A stretch of 64,000 bases of DNA from Ananas comosus (Eukaryota; Streptophyta; Magnoliopsida; Poales; Bromeliaceae). This document shows, piece after piece, positions 21,481 through 33,863 of the stretch. Within the stretch, counting starts at the first letter, position 1, and every line of letters starts with the position of its first letter. The stretch spans positions 8,794,194 through 8,858,193 of the forward strand of contig NC_033622.1 of assembly GCF_001540865.1 (NCBI RefSeq), written 5' to 3'. The translations under genes were made by a program, and so were the position numbers. The notes under the pieces are model-generated. The model had not been told where the DNA came from. It did not search any database and worked only from the letters and a program-made list of their open reading frames with translations.

Positions 21481-22747
21481 TACGCTCTCATTATCCTCTC
21501 TCTCCCTCTTGATCATGCTAAAACCCTAATTTCCAATCAAAACCCCAAAATTTTTCCGCTCTCTAGCCATGGTCGAGCGACGACGGAGGCCTCTGATCCT
21601 CGCCTCCACCCGCGCCATCCTCGACTCCGTCGTCAACTCCGCCAAATCCATCGACGCCGCGGAGGACAACAGCGTCCTCCGCCCTCGTAGGTCTCGCTTC
21701 ATCGACGAAGATGGGGGCTCCGCCTCCGCCTATGCCTCGCTCCGGCTCAAGGCCGGGATCCTCCGCGTCGTTCACGAAGGGGGCGGCGCAAATGAGGAGT
21801 TTAACGAGTTGTCGTCCTTCGTAGGAGTCTCCACCGACGTTCTCAGGAGACTGGCGATTACTTCTAGGTCTACGGTAATGATCGCTTCCTTTGATTCAGT
21901 TTTTCTGCGAAAAAAAGGGAAAAAAAAAATGCATTTTTGTTGTATTATTTGGGCATTTCAGTAACTTCTCTTTAATTTGAATGCTTTTCTTTTAGTTTGG
22001 GTAGGTTTGAATTATTGTTTGTTAAGCTTTTGTGTATTAAAGTTTGCAACTTTGATCAGCCTCTTTCTCCCAGCTTCTGTATAAGAGCATTTAAGTAGAA
22101 CTGTTACGTAGGACTGCTTATAGAAGAGCTAATGAATTTTTCATAATATCCAACAACAGCTTTTCTCTGCAGTGGAAGTGGAAAGCTTTGAATTTTGTGC
22201 TTCTGGTTTTGTGGCGCAGAAAATCACACCAGTTCCCCACAATAGCAAAAGCTTCAAATTTTTTGTTTGCGAAACGGCTGTGTCACGCCCTAGACATCAG
22301 CGGAAGCTCACCAGTCGCGTGTACAGACCCGCCGTGTACATCACAATATCAAGTATACACCAGGCGTCTACAATTCATATAGTAAAAGCATTTGATTCTA
22401 AACAGGTAATCAGTAACTTAAAATATAAACCTTTACAACCCAAAACCTTATTACTATGTAAAAACAAAGCACATTCTACATGAGCCCAAGATATAATACA
22501 AAACTAAACTAGAAAAGTTGGAGTGGTTCCATCTATTTAACATCGAGGAGGTTCTAGCTATCCGCTGACCCCTTGCCAGGAACCCTAGCCTTTCCCGCTG
22601 TGGAAGGCTCTGTAAAAACAACAACAAAGAAGGTGAGAGAACTATTAAACAATAGTTTCCAGTGGGTAAGCCGCCGGGAGTGGCAAAGTACACCACTAGG
22701 TCAACTGTGGCAAGAGTAAACAGTAGTAAATAAGCAAGTAAATGCGA

Positions 22748-23009
22748 TAAATCAATGAAGCTATTTACTCAAAATAAATATATAAATGCACCAATCCACA
22801 GGTTGTAGGTACTCGTTTATCATGATAAGTTCTATCATTCATGTTAGTTGACAATTTAACTAGCCATAAATCAATCAAGGTATTGAAATAAATCAATGAA
22901 GCTATTTACTCAAAATAAATATATAAATGCACCAATCCACAGGTTGTAGGTACTCGTTTATCATGATAAGTTCTATCATTCATGTTAGTTGACAATTTAA
23001 CTAGCCATA
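22748..23009. repeat. 140-bp tandem duplication inside LTR G
   Basis: The unit starting TAAATCAATGAAGCTATTT at 22748 recurs at 22888 and runs to about 23009 with almost no differences, ending TTAACTAGCCATA. The near identity says it is younger than the LTR insertion. Confidence 0.9.
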
Positions 23010-23192
23010 TGCCCAATGGTATGTAAGATAATTCATTATTGCTGAAATAACTGATGATATCATGGAATTACTTCCTATACCAGTAAAAGTGTAACACATT
23101 GTCACTATGTCACTAACGTCAAGATGTCAACTTTCTAGCTTGTTCATCAACGAGTTCACTTGTCATTTAACTACTCGATGTTTAAATCTTGT

Positions 23193-23276
23193 AAGACCCA
23201 CCCGAAGGCTGTCTGGCATGAAGACCCACCCGAAGGCTGTCTGGCATGTAGACCCACCCGAAGGGTCTCTGACATG
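23193..23276. repeat. Three tandem 28-bp units inside LTR G
   Basis: AAGACCCACCCGAAGGCTGT plus CTGGCATG occurs at 23193, 23221 and (with changes, GGGTCTCTGACATG) 23249. Non-coding. Confidence 0.9.
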
Positions 23277-25987
23277 TGCCGCGCCTAATGGCCCGGTGGA
23301 AGTTAACACTACCCACGACAATCCATTTTGGCGTTCAAATACGTACATAAGCGAGCAATCTGTCGCTAAGCTACTCCGGAGTGCTGGCTTGGGGGGCGCA
23401 ACCCCCATAAGCGTGTGCGAAAAAGCACAATGGTATGCAAGCTGTAATTCATGGTACAAGTATCACAACGTCATCATGTCTCTGACATGGAATCTCAACT
23501 CGACCCAAGGTCGACACGATAGTACCCAATCATAAGCCACTATCAACAACTTGTTGACATGATTTTACTAATAGTTAGTATAACTTAACCAAATATATAC
23601 TTTATATTTTTATGACTATACTCACACACGCTCACATAGAATCCTTTCACTACTCTCTATATATACAAGGAAAGTGGTTTACAAGGTCATACTCAATGAC
23701 TCATTCTAGGTTCATACGACCCATGACACATATTCTAAAATTTCCACATAAGCCACTACTGGGAGTGAATAAATAACATGCAAGTACTTTTGTTTGTCTA
23801 TATAAGTATACATAATGGTTCTACTAGTCATTCTACTAGAATATATATATATATATTTAACAGAGAACGTTCATGTTACGTCATAATTCCAAGTTTAAGC
23901 TAGCTTATCAACACCAATAAGGAAACAGTAATCAACTGGTCACCACCAACATGTAGACATTGTCTAAGATACTTTTACATGGTTCCACAAGAATTTACAT
24001 ATGACCTCATTATGTAAGATAGTCCAAGAGTTCTAGCGTTATGTCTATAACATTGAATAGCATGATTTCATCTCAAGTACGTCACTCACTTGTGGTCCCG
24101 TAGAGCTAACGGATACTTTCATGGTTTAATAAACTCTCCCTTTTGAGGAATGTTCTGCTGAACTTGTTGGCACAAATTACCAATATCATGAATACATGGA
24201 AATAAAGCAAATGATCTATAGGACATAGATGAATTCAGAATTCTTTCTCTACTACAGAGATATGCTATTATATCCGATATGGTATGCGCATGGATGTCTA
24301 TCATAATTCCTTCTAATATACAGATGTTCACCTAAGCATGTAATGATTTCAACTCATAACATTATGTCAAAGGAGACGTAGAGGGAATTCACCCATTTCG
24401 GTGAGGTCCGACCCACCTATTAATCGACAACTCTTGTCGTACTCACACTCGTAGGAAATCCAAAGCCTTTAAGTCCCCTAACATCGAATCAAAAATCAGT
24501 TAAGGGCTGAGTTCATATTCCAGTAGCAAAACTTATATAAACATGCATGCCATAGGGACTAAATTCTCACCTATGTTTAGTTTGAAACTAAACCTCTGCT
24601 TCAATTCAAATTGAAGCACCTCAAGATCAGCTCAAATCAGCTCTAAAAAGTCTCAATACTCAGTTCGAGATGGTCCCAAAACTTGCTGCGAACTCATTAT
24701 AAAAACTGCATTGTAGCTCTTATCAAAACATCCAAATTCGGCAAGATTCTCACCTTGTACACTGCTATAGCTTGAATCCCTGTTTCGGTTTAGGTTAAAG
24801 CACCAAGTTTAACCTTCGAAAGTTCTTAAAAGTCAGCCGAGATCACTCCATCAAGCTGCTACAAACCTACTGCGAATTAGTCTTAAAACAGTTTAAATAC
24901 TCTTATGAACCCATTTAATATAAGCTAAAATCTCACTTAGGAGTATCCAAACTTGAATTTCTCTTCAATTCAGGTTGGAACACCTCAAAATCGATCTTCC
25001 AAAGTTCACAATTCGCAGCCAAAGGGATTCAATAACTCGCTGCAATTCCTGCAGCGAACATACATCACAAACCTCTTTGTAACTATTATCAACATATTGA
25101 AACTACAAAGGAATTAAATTACTCACCTTACACAGCTCCAACTCAGGTTGGAGCACATCAAAACCAGCTCACAAAGGGTCACCAAAATACAATTAAAAGT
25201 CCACATACTGCTGTAAGCAATTCCCAAAAGTGTCACTACTACTACCACTAATACTATTACTATAGTATCAAACTAGAGAGGGTAGTAGTTAATCACCGTC
25301 CAACAAATCAACTCAGCTTTTCATGCTCTTAGAGATGATAAATCACCACCGAACTTCCTTCTATTGCTGCTGGAAGCATCCCCCAAACCAGCTGGTATTA
25401 AAGAAACCAAAAAAAACCCTTCTTCTTCCTTGAGAGAAGTTGAATCTTGAGAGAAGTTGAACCCTTCACTTTACCAAGTTTCCACTCAGTTCACTGCTGC
25501 ACTAGAGCTGCGAAATACGTCCAAAAACCCTTCTTCTTCCTTCAACAACAGCTCCCAAGCACTCCCCAATCAGCTAGTATCAAGCAAGGAGAAGAAATCA
25601 AGCTTAACCATTGTTTTCCTCATAGAGAGAGGAAAATTCTAGAGAGAGAAAGAGAGAGAAGGGTAAAACTCTGTTTCCCAGAGCTTAGATAGGATAAGTA
25701 TCAGTTAGGGTCAAGCTGGGGTGGATAGGAACAAAGCTAGAGGAGGATAAGGTCAAAACAGCCCTCTGCCACGCAACTACTTGTACCAGTACAGGCACTC
25801 ATTTGTACCGGTACACAATGCATAATATGCCAAATTCCGCAGTAGCAATGCACTTTCTCACTTTCTGCATTCCGATCACACTCAAACTTATCCACCAACT
25901 TCTCTATACCCTTTAGAAAATGTAGAATGGTTCCAATTATTATTCCCGCACTCGAACTTCACAATTGACCAAATTCAGAACATTACA

Positions 25988-26147
25988 GTTAAATAGCGCA
26001 TTTGCGATGCACTTTTCCACTTCCAGCTAATCGTTTACTTCAGTAATTTGCTGAAAATCTCTCGGCAATCCTTCAAAATCATAGGATAGTTCTAAATTCT
26101 ATTCCATCACTCGAACTTCGTAATTTGTCAAAGTTCAGTATATTACA
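25988..26147 (-). repeat. Duplicated LTR 5' terminus in LTR G
   Basis: In element orientation the 160 bp starting TGTAATATACTGAAC are followed at 25987 by a second, diverged start TGTAATGTTCTGAAT with matching downstream words (AAGTTCGAGTG, GAAAGTGAGAAAGTGCAT versus GGAAGTGGAAAAGTGCAT). LTR D at 61113 has the same layout and the same 160-bp spacing. Confidence 0.7.
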
Positions 26148-28757
26148 GGCTGGTTCAGCATATCGAAAAATTATTGCTTTTATAAATGCCCTTTTGTCCG
26201 ATATCGATTCCGATATCCCTCAATTTGCTAGTTTTTTAGTATGGAATTTTTTACGATTCATCGTAGTTTAATAAATTGCTGACTCTCATTATGACACATT
26301 GACAGATTTGGCTTTGAATGAGTACTTCAAAGTTGATAGATTTCTGGCTAGAGGAGATGTCTTTTTTGTTCGTAAAAATTGGAATTGCAGTTCAGAGTTG
26401 TGTCTAGTTTGCAATGAAAAGAATGCCAATGGGCTTTCCAGTAACATAATCTACTTCAAGCTAATGTTCTTAAATATCATCCTTCAGTAAAAAAGCATTT
26501 GGCATTTACTTCAAATTCAACGTGAATCCTGAGTAATCACAGTTTGAGCTTCCATTATTTCGTTAGGTAACTGCTATTGAGCCAGCAAATGAACCCATTC
26601 TTCGGGTTAACCGTAATCAAACGGCACTTGTTCTTGGTCGAGGTGCAGCTTCTGCAATCCCATCTTATAACTTTGTTAGCAATTCCAATGTACCAATGCC
26701 CTTGCAAGGAGCACAGTGAAGTTTTTGGCATCTATTCTTGCACCCATATTATGCCCTTCTAGCCTATCATCAAAATTCAGGGTTTCTGTTTTATTTTATG
26801 GTCCCTCAGGTGGCTTCATGTTCACTTTTTTTTGGCTTTTTGATTGACCACATTTGGTATTCACTAGTCAAATATAACTCTGAATTAAACTTAAGCATGG
26901 TAAACACAGGGTGTGGTAAACGAACTGTTGTTAGATATGTTGCGCACCATCTTGGCTTGCATGTTGTGGAATATAACTGTCATGACATAATGGATTCCTC
27001 AGAGAGAAGGCTATGTGCTGTACTGTCGAGTACATTCAAAGCTGCTCTAGCATGTAATGTGATTGTTAACTTCACCCAATAAATTATGGTGATTTCTTTT
27101 GATATGTACTGCTTTTTTTTTTTTTGTTTAAGTGTGATTAATCACCTCTTCTTGTAGTTCTACTTTTACCCCTTGAAAATGTTGTCAGATAGCATTTCAT
27201 TTTTTCTTTTCCTGTCTACTGGGCATGGCAACTCTCATAAAGTGACTCTTTATACTAATTTAGTTTTGCGTAGGTATTCGCCTTGTATACTTTTGCTTCG
27301 CCACTTTGATGTGTTTGCAAATCTCTCTTCTAATGAAGGTTCACCATCTGATCAAGCTGGCATAACATCAGAAGTTGCATCAGTTATTAGAGAGTTCTCC
27401 AACCCACTGCCTGAAGATGATGAATCCTATCCAGCAAAAAATGCAAATGGTGGCCTAGTAAGAATTTTCTCCTAGTATTCTTCATACATTTGCAATTTTT
27501 GTACGGACTTTTATATTAGTATCTTTGCATAATCATCAATTAGATACATTTATCTTTCTATTCTATGAGTTTTCATATTATTGCTTGATAGTATACTATA
27601 TCAGATAAAACTATGGGTTGCAGAGTATTAATGATGAGTTTATACTTGACTTGGTTGCTGATGCCGGGGCATCATTTGTACAAAGAGTTCTTATTCAGGG
27701 TGATATAGTTGAAAAAAGAGGAAGTCCTGATGTAACCACCGAGATCTCGGTGAAATATTGTGGACTTTAGCCTAATTGACTAAAGTACTCGAAGGGATTG
27801 GTTGGACGCGATCCATTAACGTTCCAACACTGTTAGTAGGGTTAAAAAATAAGCTCTAAATGAGTTGGAAGGGTTTTGGCATCGAACGACGCGAAATAGA
27901 GCGAAATCGAAGTCAAAAATGACTTTCTGGATGTCTTGTACCGGTACAAAACCAATGGTTGTACCGGTACAACCAGCGAAGCATTTGGCTAGGAGCTGCC
28001 AGGCCTTGTACCGGTACAAGGGGCCTTGTACCGGTACAAGTGGTTACGCAAGCAATCCAGGGGTTAATCCAAAGATGTTCCAGTTAAACGGAATCTTTGT
28101 TGGCCACCGTTTTCGGGGTTAAAAACCACGGGATTGTTGTGGTTCTAGTTTAGAGAACCCTAACTAGAGTATCGATTCGTATTAGCTCGAATCTTAGTGG
28201 GTTCTTCAAGAGATTTGAACGAAGGTAGAGTAATCTTAGTAGGGATCCCGTAAATTTTGTTTGAGATCCCAAGGTGGTAATCTCGTGAAACTCCTTGTGA
28301 ACTTAAAGTACACAAGAGAACGGATTACGTTCCAAGATTTTGAACATCCCTCTAGTTTTGGTTCTAGATCCCAAGTTTTGGGTTTGGGATTGGGATCCAA
28401 ACGTAGTTACCACGTTAGATACCAAGTTTCGAAGTTATACTCGATCTGGTAGAAAAGGTTGAGTTTACCCAAGGTAAACTTGGTGAGTTTTCGTTGGTTT
28501 TTAGGATTTGGGATCTTTACGGTAAAATCCCAATCTCGAATGGAGATTTTCTCGAGGTTACCGAGTTCCTTCTACTTCCTCTCCTACTTCTAGAGGAAGA
28601 TCTAGAAGAAGAGGTAGAAGAGGTTGAAGAAGAAGAGAAAAAAAAGAAGAGAAAAAGAAAAGAAGAACGTGCCAATCTCTCTCTCTCCCTACATTCTCTC
28701 CCTCTCTCTCCGTCACTTTACCCTCCCCTTTACCGAATCTCCCCACACAATTGGGAG

Positions 28758-28957
28758 ATTACATTGTTTTAGGGCTTTCGGGGGAGGTAAAAGACAAAAA
28801 GGTTTCGTCTGGACGACGAAGCCCGAGGAACATGGCCATGTGCCAAANCTATCTCTTGCTTTACTTCCGCTTTTGTTGTAGACGCCTTATATGTGTAGAC
28901 ATATGGCGGGTCTGGGCACGCTACCGGGAGGGCCTCCGCCGGTCCCGGGGCGTGACA
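28758..28957 (+). repeat. Tail of a nested LTR with an unresolved base (N at 28848)
   Basis: From about 28850 to 28957 the sequence tracks the last 110 bp of LTR 33864-36161 (TATGGCGGGTCTGGGCACG, GGTCCCGGGGCGTGACA) although it lies in the middle of LTR F. Directly upstream is the only ambiguous base of the window. A family-C LTR probably inserted here and most of it is missing from the assembly. Confidence 0.5.
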
Positions 28958-30689
28958 CTCTCTCTCCCTCTCTTACATCCCTCTCTCTCTCTAACCGTGC
29001 AAGAAGAAAAGAGAAAGAGAAGAAGAAAAAGGGAAGAAGAAGTTGGAGAAGATGGAGAAGAAGATCTAGAAGGAGATCTTCATCCTCTCCTTCATCTTCC
29101 TTGAGCCATTGGAGCTCTTTTAGAGGTAAGCTCTAACCCTAAAATGGCATTTCTAGGGTTTAGGGTTTTTGGTTGCTTTTGAGTGGTTCAAATGGAACCC
29201 ATTTGAGTTGGAGAAGATGGTTCTAGCTCATATTGAAGCTTTGAACCATGGATTGCACCATTGATGCAAACCTAGGGTTAGGGTTTGGGTTTTGAACCCT
29301 AGATCTTGGTTTTGATCTCCCTACAAGTTTTAGAACCTTGCATTAGGCAAGAGAACACATGAAATTCAAGTGTTCCTCAAAGTGCTCTAATGGTGGAACC
29401 CTAGAGTTTGTTTTAAATGCCCTAGGGATGATTCTAATGAGATGGAAGCAAGTTTAGAGAACTTCTTGGGTGATTCTAAGCTCGATTATGCTTAGCTATG
29501 AGATCAATCCCAAGAGATTTGATCTTGGTGTTGTTAGGGCACCAAAAATTGGGGCTTTTGTCACCGGTTGTTTCTAAGGCAAATTGACCTTGTAGAAACC
29601 TAATTGGGGACCTAACGAACGCATTGGTACGCTCGGTTCGGCAATCCGATGGGCGTACGCGAAGTTATTGACGAAACGGTCGATTTTGGTACAGATAGCC
29701 GCAGCACGCGGAATAAAGGTCTAAAAATCATGAGATCGGAACCGGAGCACCTTGGAGTCAAGGAATAAACTCCGGAGAAGACGGATCGCAGTTCGGAGGT
29801 CGTTTGCTAAGTCGCGCAAGAGTTCGGGCCAAACCGGGCAACGGTTGCCGCGGGAGGCCGATTGCAAGTGTCGACAAGCAATCGGAGCGCGAGTTAAGGT
29901 GGGTTGGTTTACCGAAGCGACTAGGTCGCCTTTATGTCTAAGCGAATTAAGAATTCGTGTTGATGCATCTAAGTGTTAAACAATGCATGTTAATGATGTA
30001 ATGCTAAAGTAGATGCATATAAAAGACTATACATATAAGCATGTAAACTAGAAGGATGCATGTAAATATGATGCATAGATGAAATGCATGTTGAGTACAT
30101 AAGTTAAGATGAGATATAAAATGCATGATGAACAAGTTATATAATGCTACATAATTACATGAATGCATGTGAGCATAATGGATAGAATGCATGTTGACAT
30201 TGTGAGATTAAATGTGCATTAAAACTAGGTTGATAACCCTAGAATGATTAAAGTAAATGATGCTATGCTAAAGTATAGATGATAAGCATGATGCGAAAAC
30301 AATAAATGCAAGTACATGTTGAGAATGCTAAGTAAGGAATATATATAGGTGGACATGAATAAACCTATAGATCGAATGGCATTTAACCTAGAGTTTTGAA
30401 CGTAGGTTAAATAAGAATGATGCTAAACCTAATGTAAAGAACATAGGTTGTGAATGAAGAGTGCTTAACCTAGAGTCAAGGGAATCTAGGTTGGAAAAGA
30501 ATGATGATCCTAGTGTAATAAACCTAGGCTAAGAATGTGAAAGCAATAAACCTAAAGTAATAACTTAGGTTGTGTAAAGGATGATGAACCTAGAGTCAAT
30601 TGGACCTAGGAGATAAAGGCTTAGACCTAGAGAGGTCAGTTCCATAGGGTTAATACCAACCCTTAGTTAATGTGATATGGATTCCGGAA

Positions 30690-30945
30690 TCCCAATGCTT
30701 GCTGATACACCCAAAGGGGTGTCGGGTGTGTGCGACGATTTCGCCGCCCAGGGGCTAGAGAACCATTGTCGTGGCGTGTGTGCGACGATTTCGCCGCCGG
30801 ATGGTTAGCCAGTTTGTGGATCCTACCGCCTGTTGACTGAACCACTGTCGTGGCATGTGTGCGACGATTTCGCCGCCGGGTGACTAAGTCATGAACCTAG
30901 GCCGTTGTTGGGTGAGGTGCGATTCGTTCGCCGCCAGACGGCTAG
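30690..30945. repeat. Tandem GTGTGCGACGATTTCGCCGCC units in LTR F
   Basis: Three strong copies of TGTGCGACGATTTCGCCGCC at about 30727, 30778 and 30857 and a diverged fourth (GTGCGATTCGTTCGCCGCC at about 30917), spaced 40-80 bp. Upstream, 30370-30620, AACCTAGAGT and CTAGGTT alternate every 50-60 bp. All non-coding. Confidence 0.7.
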
Positions 30946-32504
30946 GACAGGAGTACGGTGAGCTGTTGCCAGCTAGGGTGCATGTGAGAGTTCCTTCACC
31001 TCGAGCTAGGCAGTGCGCGGACTATCCGCGATTGATTGACTCTAGACTGAGTCGGGTGGCTTGTTGGCTAAGGTAAAGCGACCTTAGAGTAGAATGCCAA
31101 AGGCTAAGATATAGCATGGTTCTAGAATGTTAAGAATAAAGAAGAGCTAAAGAATAAAGAACAAGTAAAGAAAAGCTACGAGTAAAGAATAGCTAATAGC
31201 TAAAGAAAGTCATTAAATGGCAAAGAGTAAAGAATGATTAAGAACATAAGTAGTGTTAAAGTAACCTACTTGCATGATTCTAGATATTGCATATTGCATT
31301 TCGTGAGGCATGACATGTATTTCAATTGAATATATATCTGTTGTATATTGTTGATCTAACATGTTGCAGTGCCTCGTTAGACCTGTTGGCTGAGCTTGTT
31401 CTCTTGGGTGGCTAAACCCACTGAGGACTATGGACAATAGTCTCACCCCCGTGTTGCTGTTTTGGGGGTACAGGTACACACGTGTGCGGCGCGGCGGCGC
31501 AAGGCGAGGACGTAGTTCTGCAGATAGAGTCCTACCCAAAGACTGAGATAGCCGTACCCGAGTTGGTGGTCTAGCTTGGGAGGTTAAAGACAAACTTTAT
31601 CCAGATGTATCAAATTGTAATAAGTAATGATGTGCTAATTATGATTGTATTTGGAAGTTGATTGTAAAAGAAAAGTTATGGTGTAAAATGCATTTAAGTT
31701 GAATGCTGTAATAACTTATGCTGTAAAATGCATTTAAGTCTATGTTTTTGATACTTCCTTATGCAATCTGTGAGTGAATACTGTTCCTGTTTGGAACCTC
31801 TCGTATTGTATTGATTGCTACGCCTAGGACGTACAGGGGAAACTCTGTCTGTTCGGCGGTCTGTCGGCGGCGCCGCGACCCGGCCAAATTGGCTGGTGGT
31901 CGTGGGTCGTGACACCTGAGATTAGTAGTACAAGCTCTATGCCCATTTAAGATAACAATGGTGTTGATAAGTATGAAAGCAAGCACTTAGGTAGGGAAGA
32001 TTTTTCAAGAGCTTTGGAACGATCAAAGAAAAGAAATGCTTCTGCACTCGGTACCCCAAAAGTATGGCCTTTCTTTCTTTTTCATTTTTTTTTTGAGTTA
32101 TTTTATGGAAGCATGTTGCTGATAGTGTCTATATTTTATTTTGTGTAAGTATAATATTGGTTTTGTTTGACTATAACGCTTATTATTATCTGTGGTTTAG
32201 GTGCCTAATGTGAAATGGGAAGATGTTGGTAGACTCGAAGAAGTGAAGAAATCGATTTTGGATACAGTTCAGGTAGTACTAGACCAGCAAACTGCAAAAT
32301 GCTCTCCTTTTCAATTCAATTTACATGTCCACTTAACTCTTGATTATTGCCTCGAAAAGATGCTGGTCTTCCATTATACGCTTGAAGAAGTTCATACTAC
32401 AGCAGCTCTTATTTTGTTAATATCTCTTAATTGCGTGATGTTTCAGTTGCCTCTCATGCATGTATGTGTGTATATGCTATGGAATTAATAAAACTTACTA
32501 GATG

Positions 32505-32735
32505 GTTCAAATAGGATCATATATATTTGATATTTTATAGGTTTTTATATGCTTGTATTCTAAAGTATGTTTACTATGGATTAAGTAGCTAGATTTAGGA
32601 TCATATTTATTTGCAATCAAATATATCTGCAATCAAATAGATTTAGGATATTTGATATTAAACATATGGATTTAGGACCATATATATTTGCAATCAAATA
32701 GGATCATATATATTTGATATTTTATTAGGCCTTTG
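32505..32735. repeat. AT-rich direct repeats in the CACTA interior
   Basis: AATAGGATCATATATATTTG at 32510 recurs at about 32698, with TTTGCAATCAAATA and GATTTAGGA words repeated between. The rest of 32462-33820 is AT-rich with no gene visible; it could be CACTA interior or downstream flank. Confidence 0.6.
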
Positions 32736-33820
32736 TCCAATTCATGAGCTTTTATGATATATATCTACTTCTCAAATACTTCTTGGCAACAAATTTTTTA
32801 TTCATAGGGTCTATACATCTTAGAATTGTTCGAACCCTACTTTACCATTATTATGATTCATCTGCTCTATCGTGATGGCTGGTAGAAGAGCCTTAAATTA
32901 CTCCCTCCTACATGATCATATATGACTTTTAGAAATTCGAATCACCAACTAAGATTGAAATGACATGTAAGAAGATAATCATCTGTAACCTCAGAATAAA
33001 ATAGTTGGGTTAATTGAAGTAGAAACAAGTTGTAAGAATCATATGGTGCTTTTTAATTTTATTAGGGAAAATAAAGTTTTAAAGTTACTCAGTTTCTTTG
33101 TTACTGTTAATGCTGACTATTTAGTTACATGAACTGAATTAATGTGATCGGTTTCTGTTTGTTATATAATTCATAGCCAACATTGTTATCTATGTATTTG
33201 GCCTTTTTATTCTTATATTGTTTCCGTCATCAATTAAGGGTCAGCAAATGTTGAAAAGCTAATTTTTCTTTATTTTTTTTTGCATATTTATAAGAGGTGT
33301 GACGACAAATATTTTGGCAATATTTTGGCAACGTATTAAATCAAGTTTAAGAATTTAGACATATTTTGATAAATTTACATTTGATATCATGTGGAAATGG
33401 CAAAAGCACTATTATTGCGTTTTGTTTTTTGGATGTGTTGGGTGATCGTAAGGTGGGAGTGATACTCTAACATAGTTCTTGTGAGACAATCTAAGTTTCT
33501 TATTTACTTTATAGGATTATTTGTGCTCTTCTTAACATTTAAAATTTGATTCAGTTTTGTTTATTTGTGTGGATTTTATGATCAAATACTTTATAGAGAT
33601 TCAACTAGATTTAATATATATTGGTTCTGAGATGTTTGAGCTATGCTTGGGTTTAATTTGGTTTCGAGAGGATTAAATTAAAATTAAAAGTTAAAATTTA
33701 AAAAGGAGAGTAATTGAAATTTTTATAACAATAGGTTATATTTTACCAATTTATACTAAATCAATAATATCTATTACCACCATTTTTTAAAAAAAAAAAT
33801 TAATTTTCGATCAGAAAATA

Positions 33821-33842
33821 GGTGGCGACTATAGTCGCCACC
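33821..33842. repeat. 22-bp perfect palindrome, CACTA subterminal type
   Basis: Both arms read GGTGGCGACTA, meeting without a spacer. The words GTGGCGAC and GTCGCCAC match the left CACTA subterminal repeats at 21130-21310. This is the only such sequence right of the PEX6 fragment and marks the surviving right side of the element. Confidence 0.6.
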
Positions 33843-33863
33843 ATAAAAACTAGACATAAAATA

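Larger units (their letters stand above)
22281..26147 (-). repeat. Solo LTR G in the PEX6 fragment (TSD GGCTG)
   Basis: Starts TGTCACGCCC and ends TATATTACA. GGCTG flanks both sides (22276-22280 and 26148-26152), a perfect 5-bp target duplication, so this 3867-bp block is one insertion. No gag or pol is present, so it is a solo LTR left after LTR-LTR recombination. It splits PEX6 sequence downstream of exon 1. Its own 5' terminus (element orientation) is duplicated, see 25988-26147. The middle (24480-25330) has recurrent segments of the type AACTCAGGTTGGAGCAC. Confidence 0.88.
27731..31914 (+). repeat. Solo LTR F in the PEX6 fragment (TSD CCTGA)
   Basis: Starts TGTAACCACCGAG and ends GGGTCGTGACA. 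CCTGA flanks it at 27726-27730 and 31915-31919, a perfect 5-bp duplication within a PEX6 exon; PEX6 reading resumes across the insertion. At 4184 bp it is long because it contains a further LTR tail near 28957. Four TGTACCGGTACA palindromes lie at 27937, 27960, 28007 and 28027. No gag or pol is present. Confidence 0.9.
21569..32461 (+). pseudogene. PEX6: PEX6-like fragment (peroxisome biogenesis AAA-ATPase), 5' two-thirds, broken
   Basis: PEX6 pairs with PEX1 to extract the import receptor PEX5 from peroxisomes. Pieces seen: exon 1 21569-21874 (MVERRRRPLILASTR, LKAGILRV, GVSTDVLRRL); 26306-26460 (YFKVDRFLARGDVFF, NWNCSSELC); 26567-26809 (RVNRNQTALVLG, VPMPLQGA); D1 Walker A start at 26910 (GCGKRTVVRYVAHHLGL); 27274-27457 (YSPCILLLRHFDVFANL, SEVASVIREF); 27624-27730 joined to 31920-32061 across an LTR (LVADAGASFVQR, RSKKRNASALGTPK); 32201-32272 (VPNVKWEDVG); and 32447-32461 (LPLMH), where similarity ends just inside D2. 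Damage: no exon for the segment after exon 1, a shift near 26718, CT in place of the donor GT at 26461, a deletion before LVADAGA, and a TAA near 31951. D2, the main ATPase ring, is absent. Not functional as PEX6. Confidence 0.85.

Noticed and set aside
21352..21690. Ser/Leu-rich open frame
   Set aside because: It arises from the CT-rich leader and overlaps PEX6 exon 1 in another frame.
22172..22483. Gene of 103 codons
   Set aside because: It crosses the LTR G boundary at 22281; the part before is not recognisable PEX6 and the rest is LTR.
25978..25990. End of a nested LTR inside LTR G
   Set aside because: No target duplication there, no matching second TGTCACG start, and LTR D shows the same 160-bp layout, so it is a duplicated terminus.
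28494..29136. Lys/Glu- and Arg-rich open frames
   Set aside because: GA/CT-rich low-complexity LTR leader, spanning the N at 28848.
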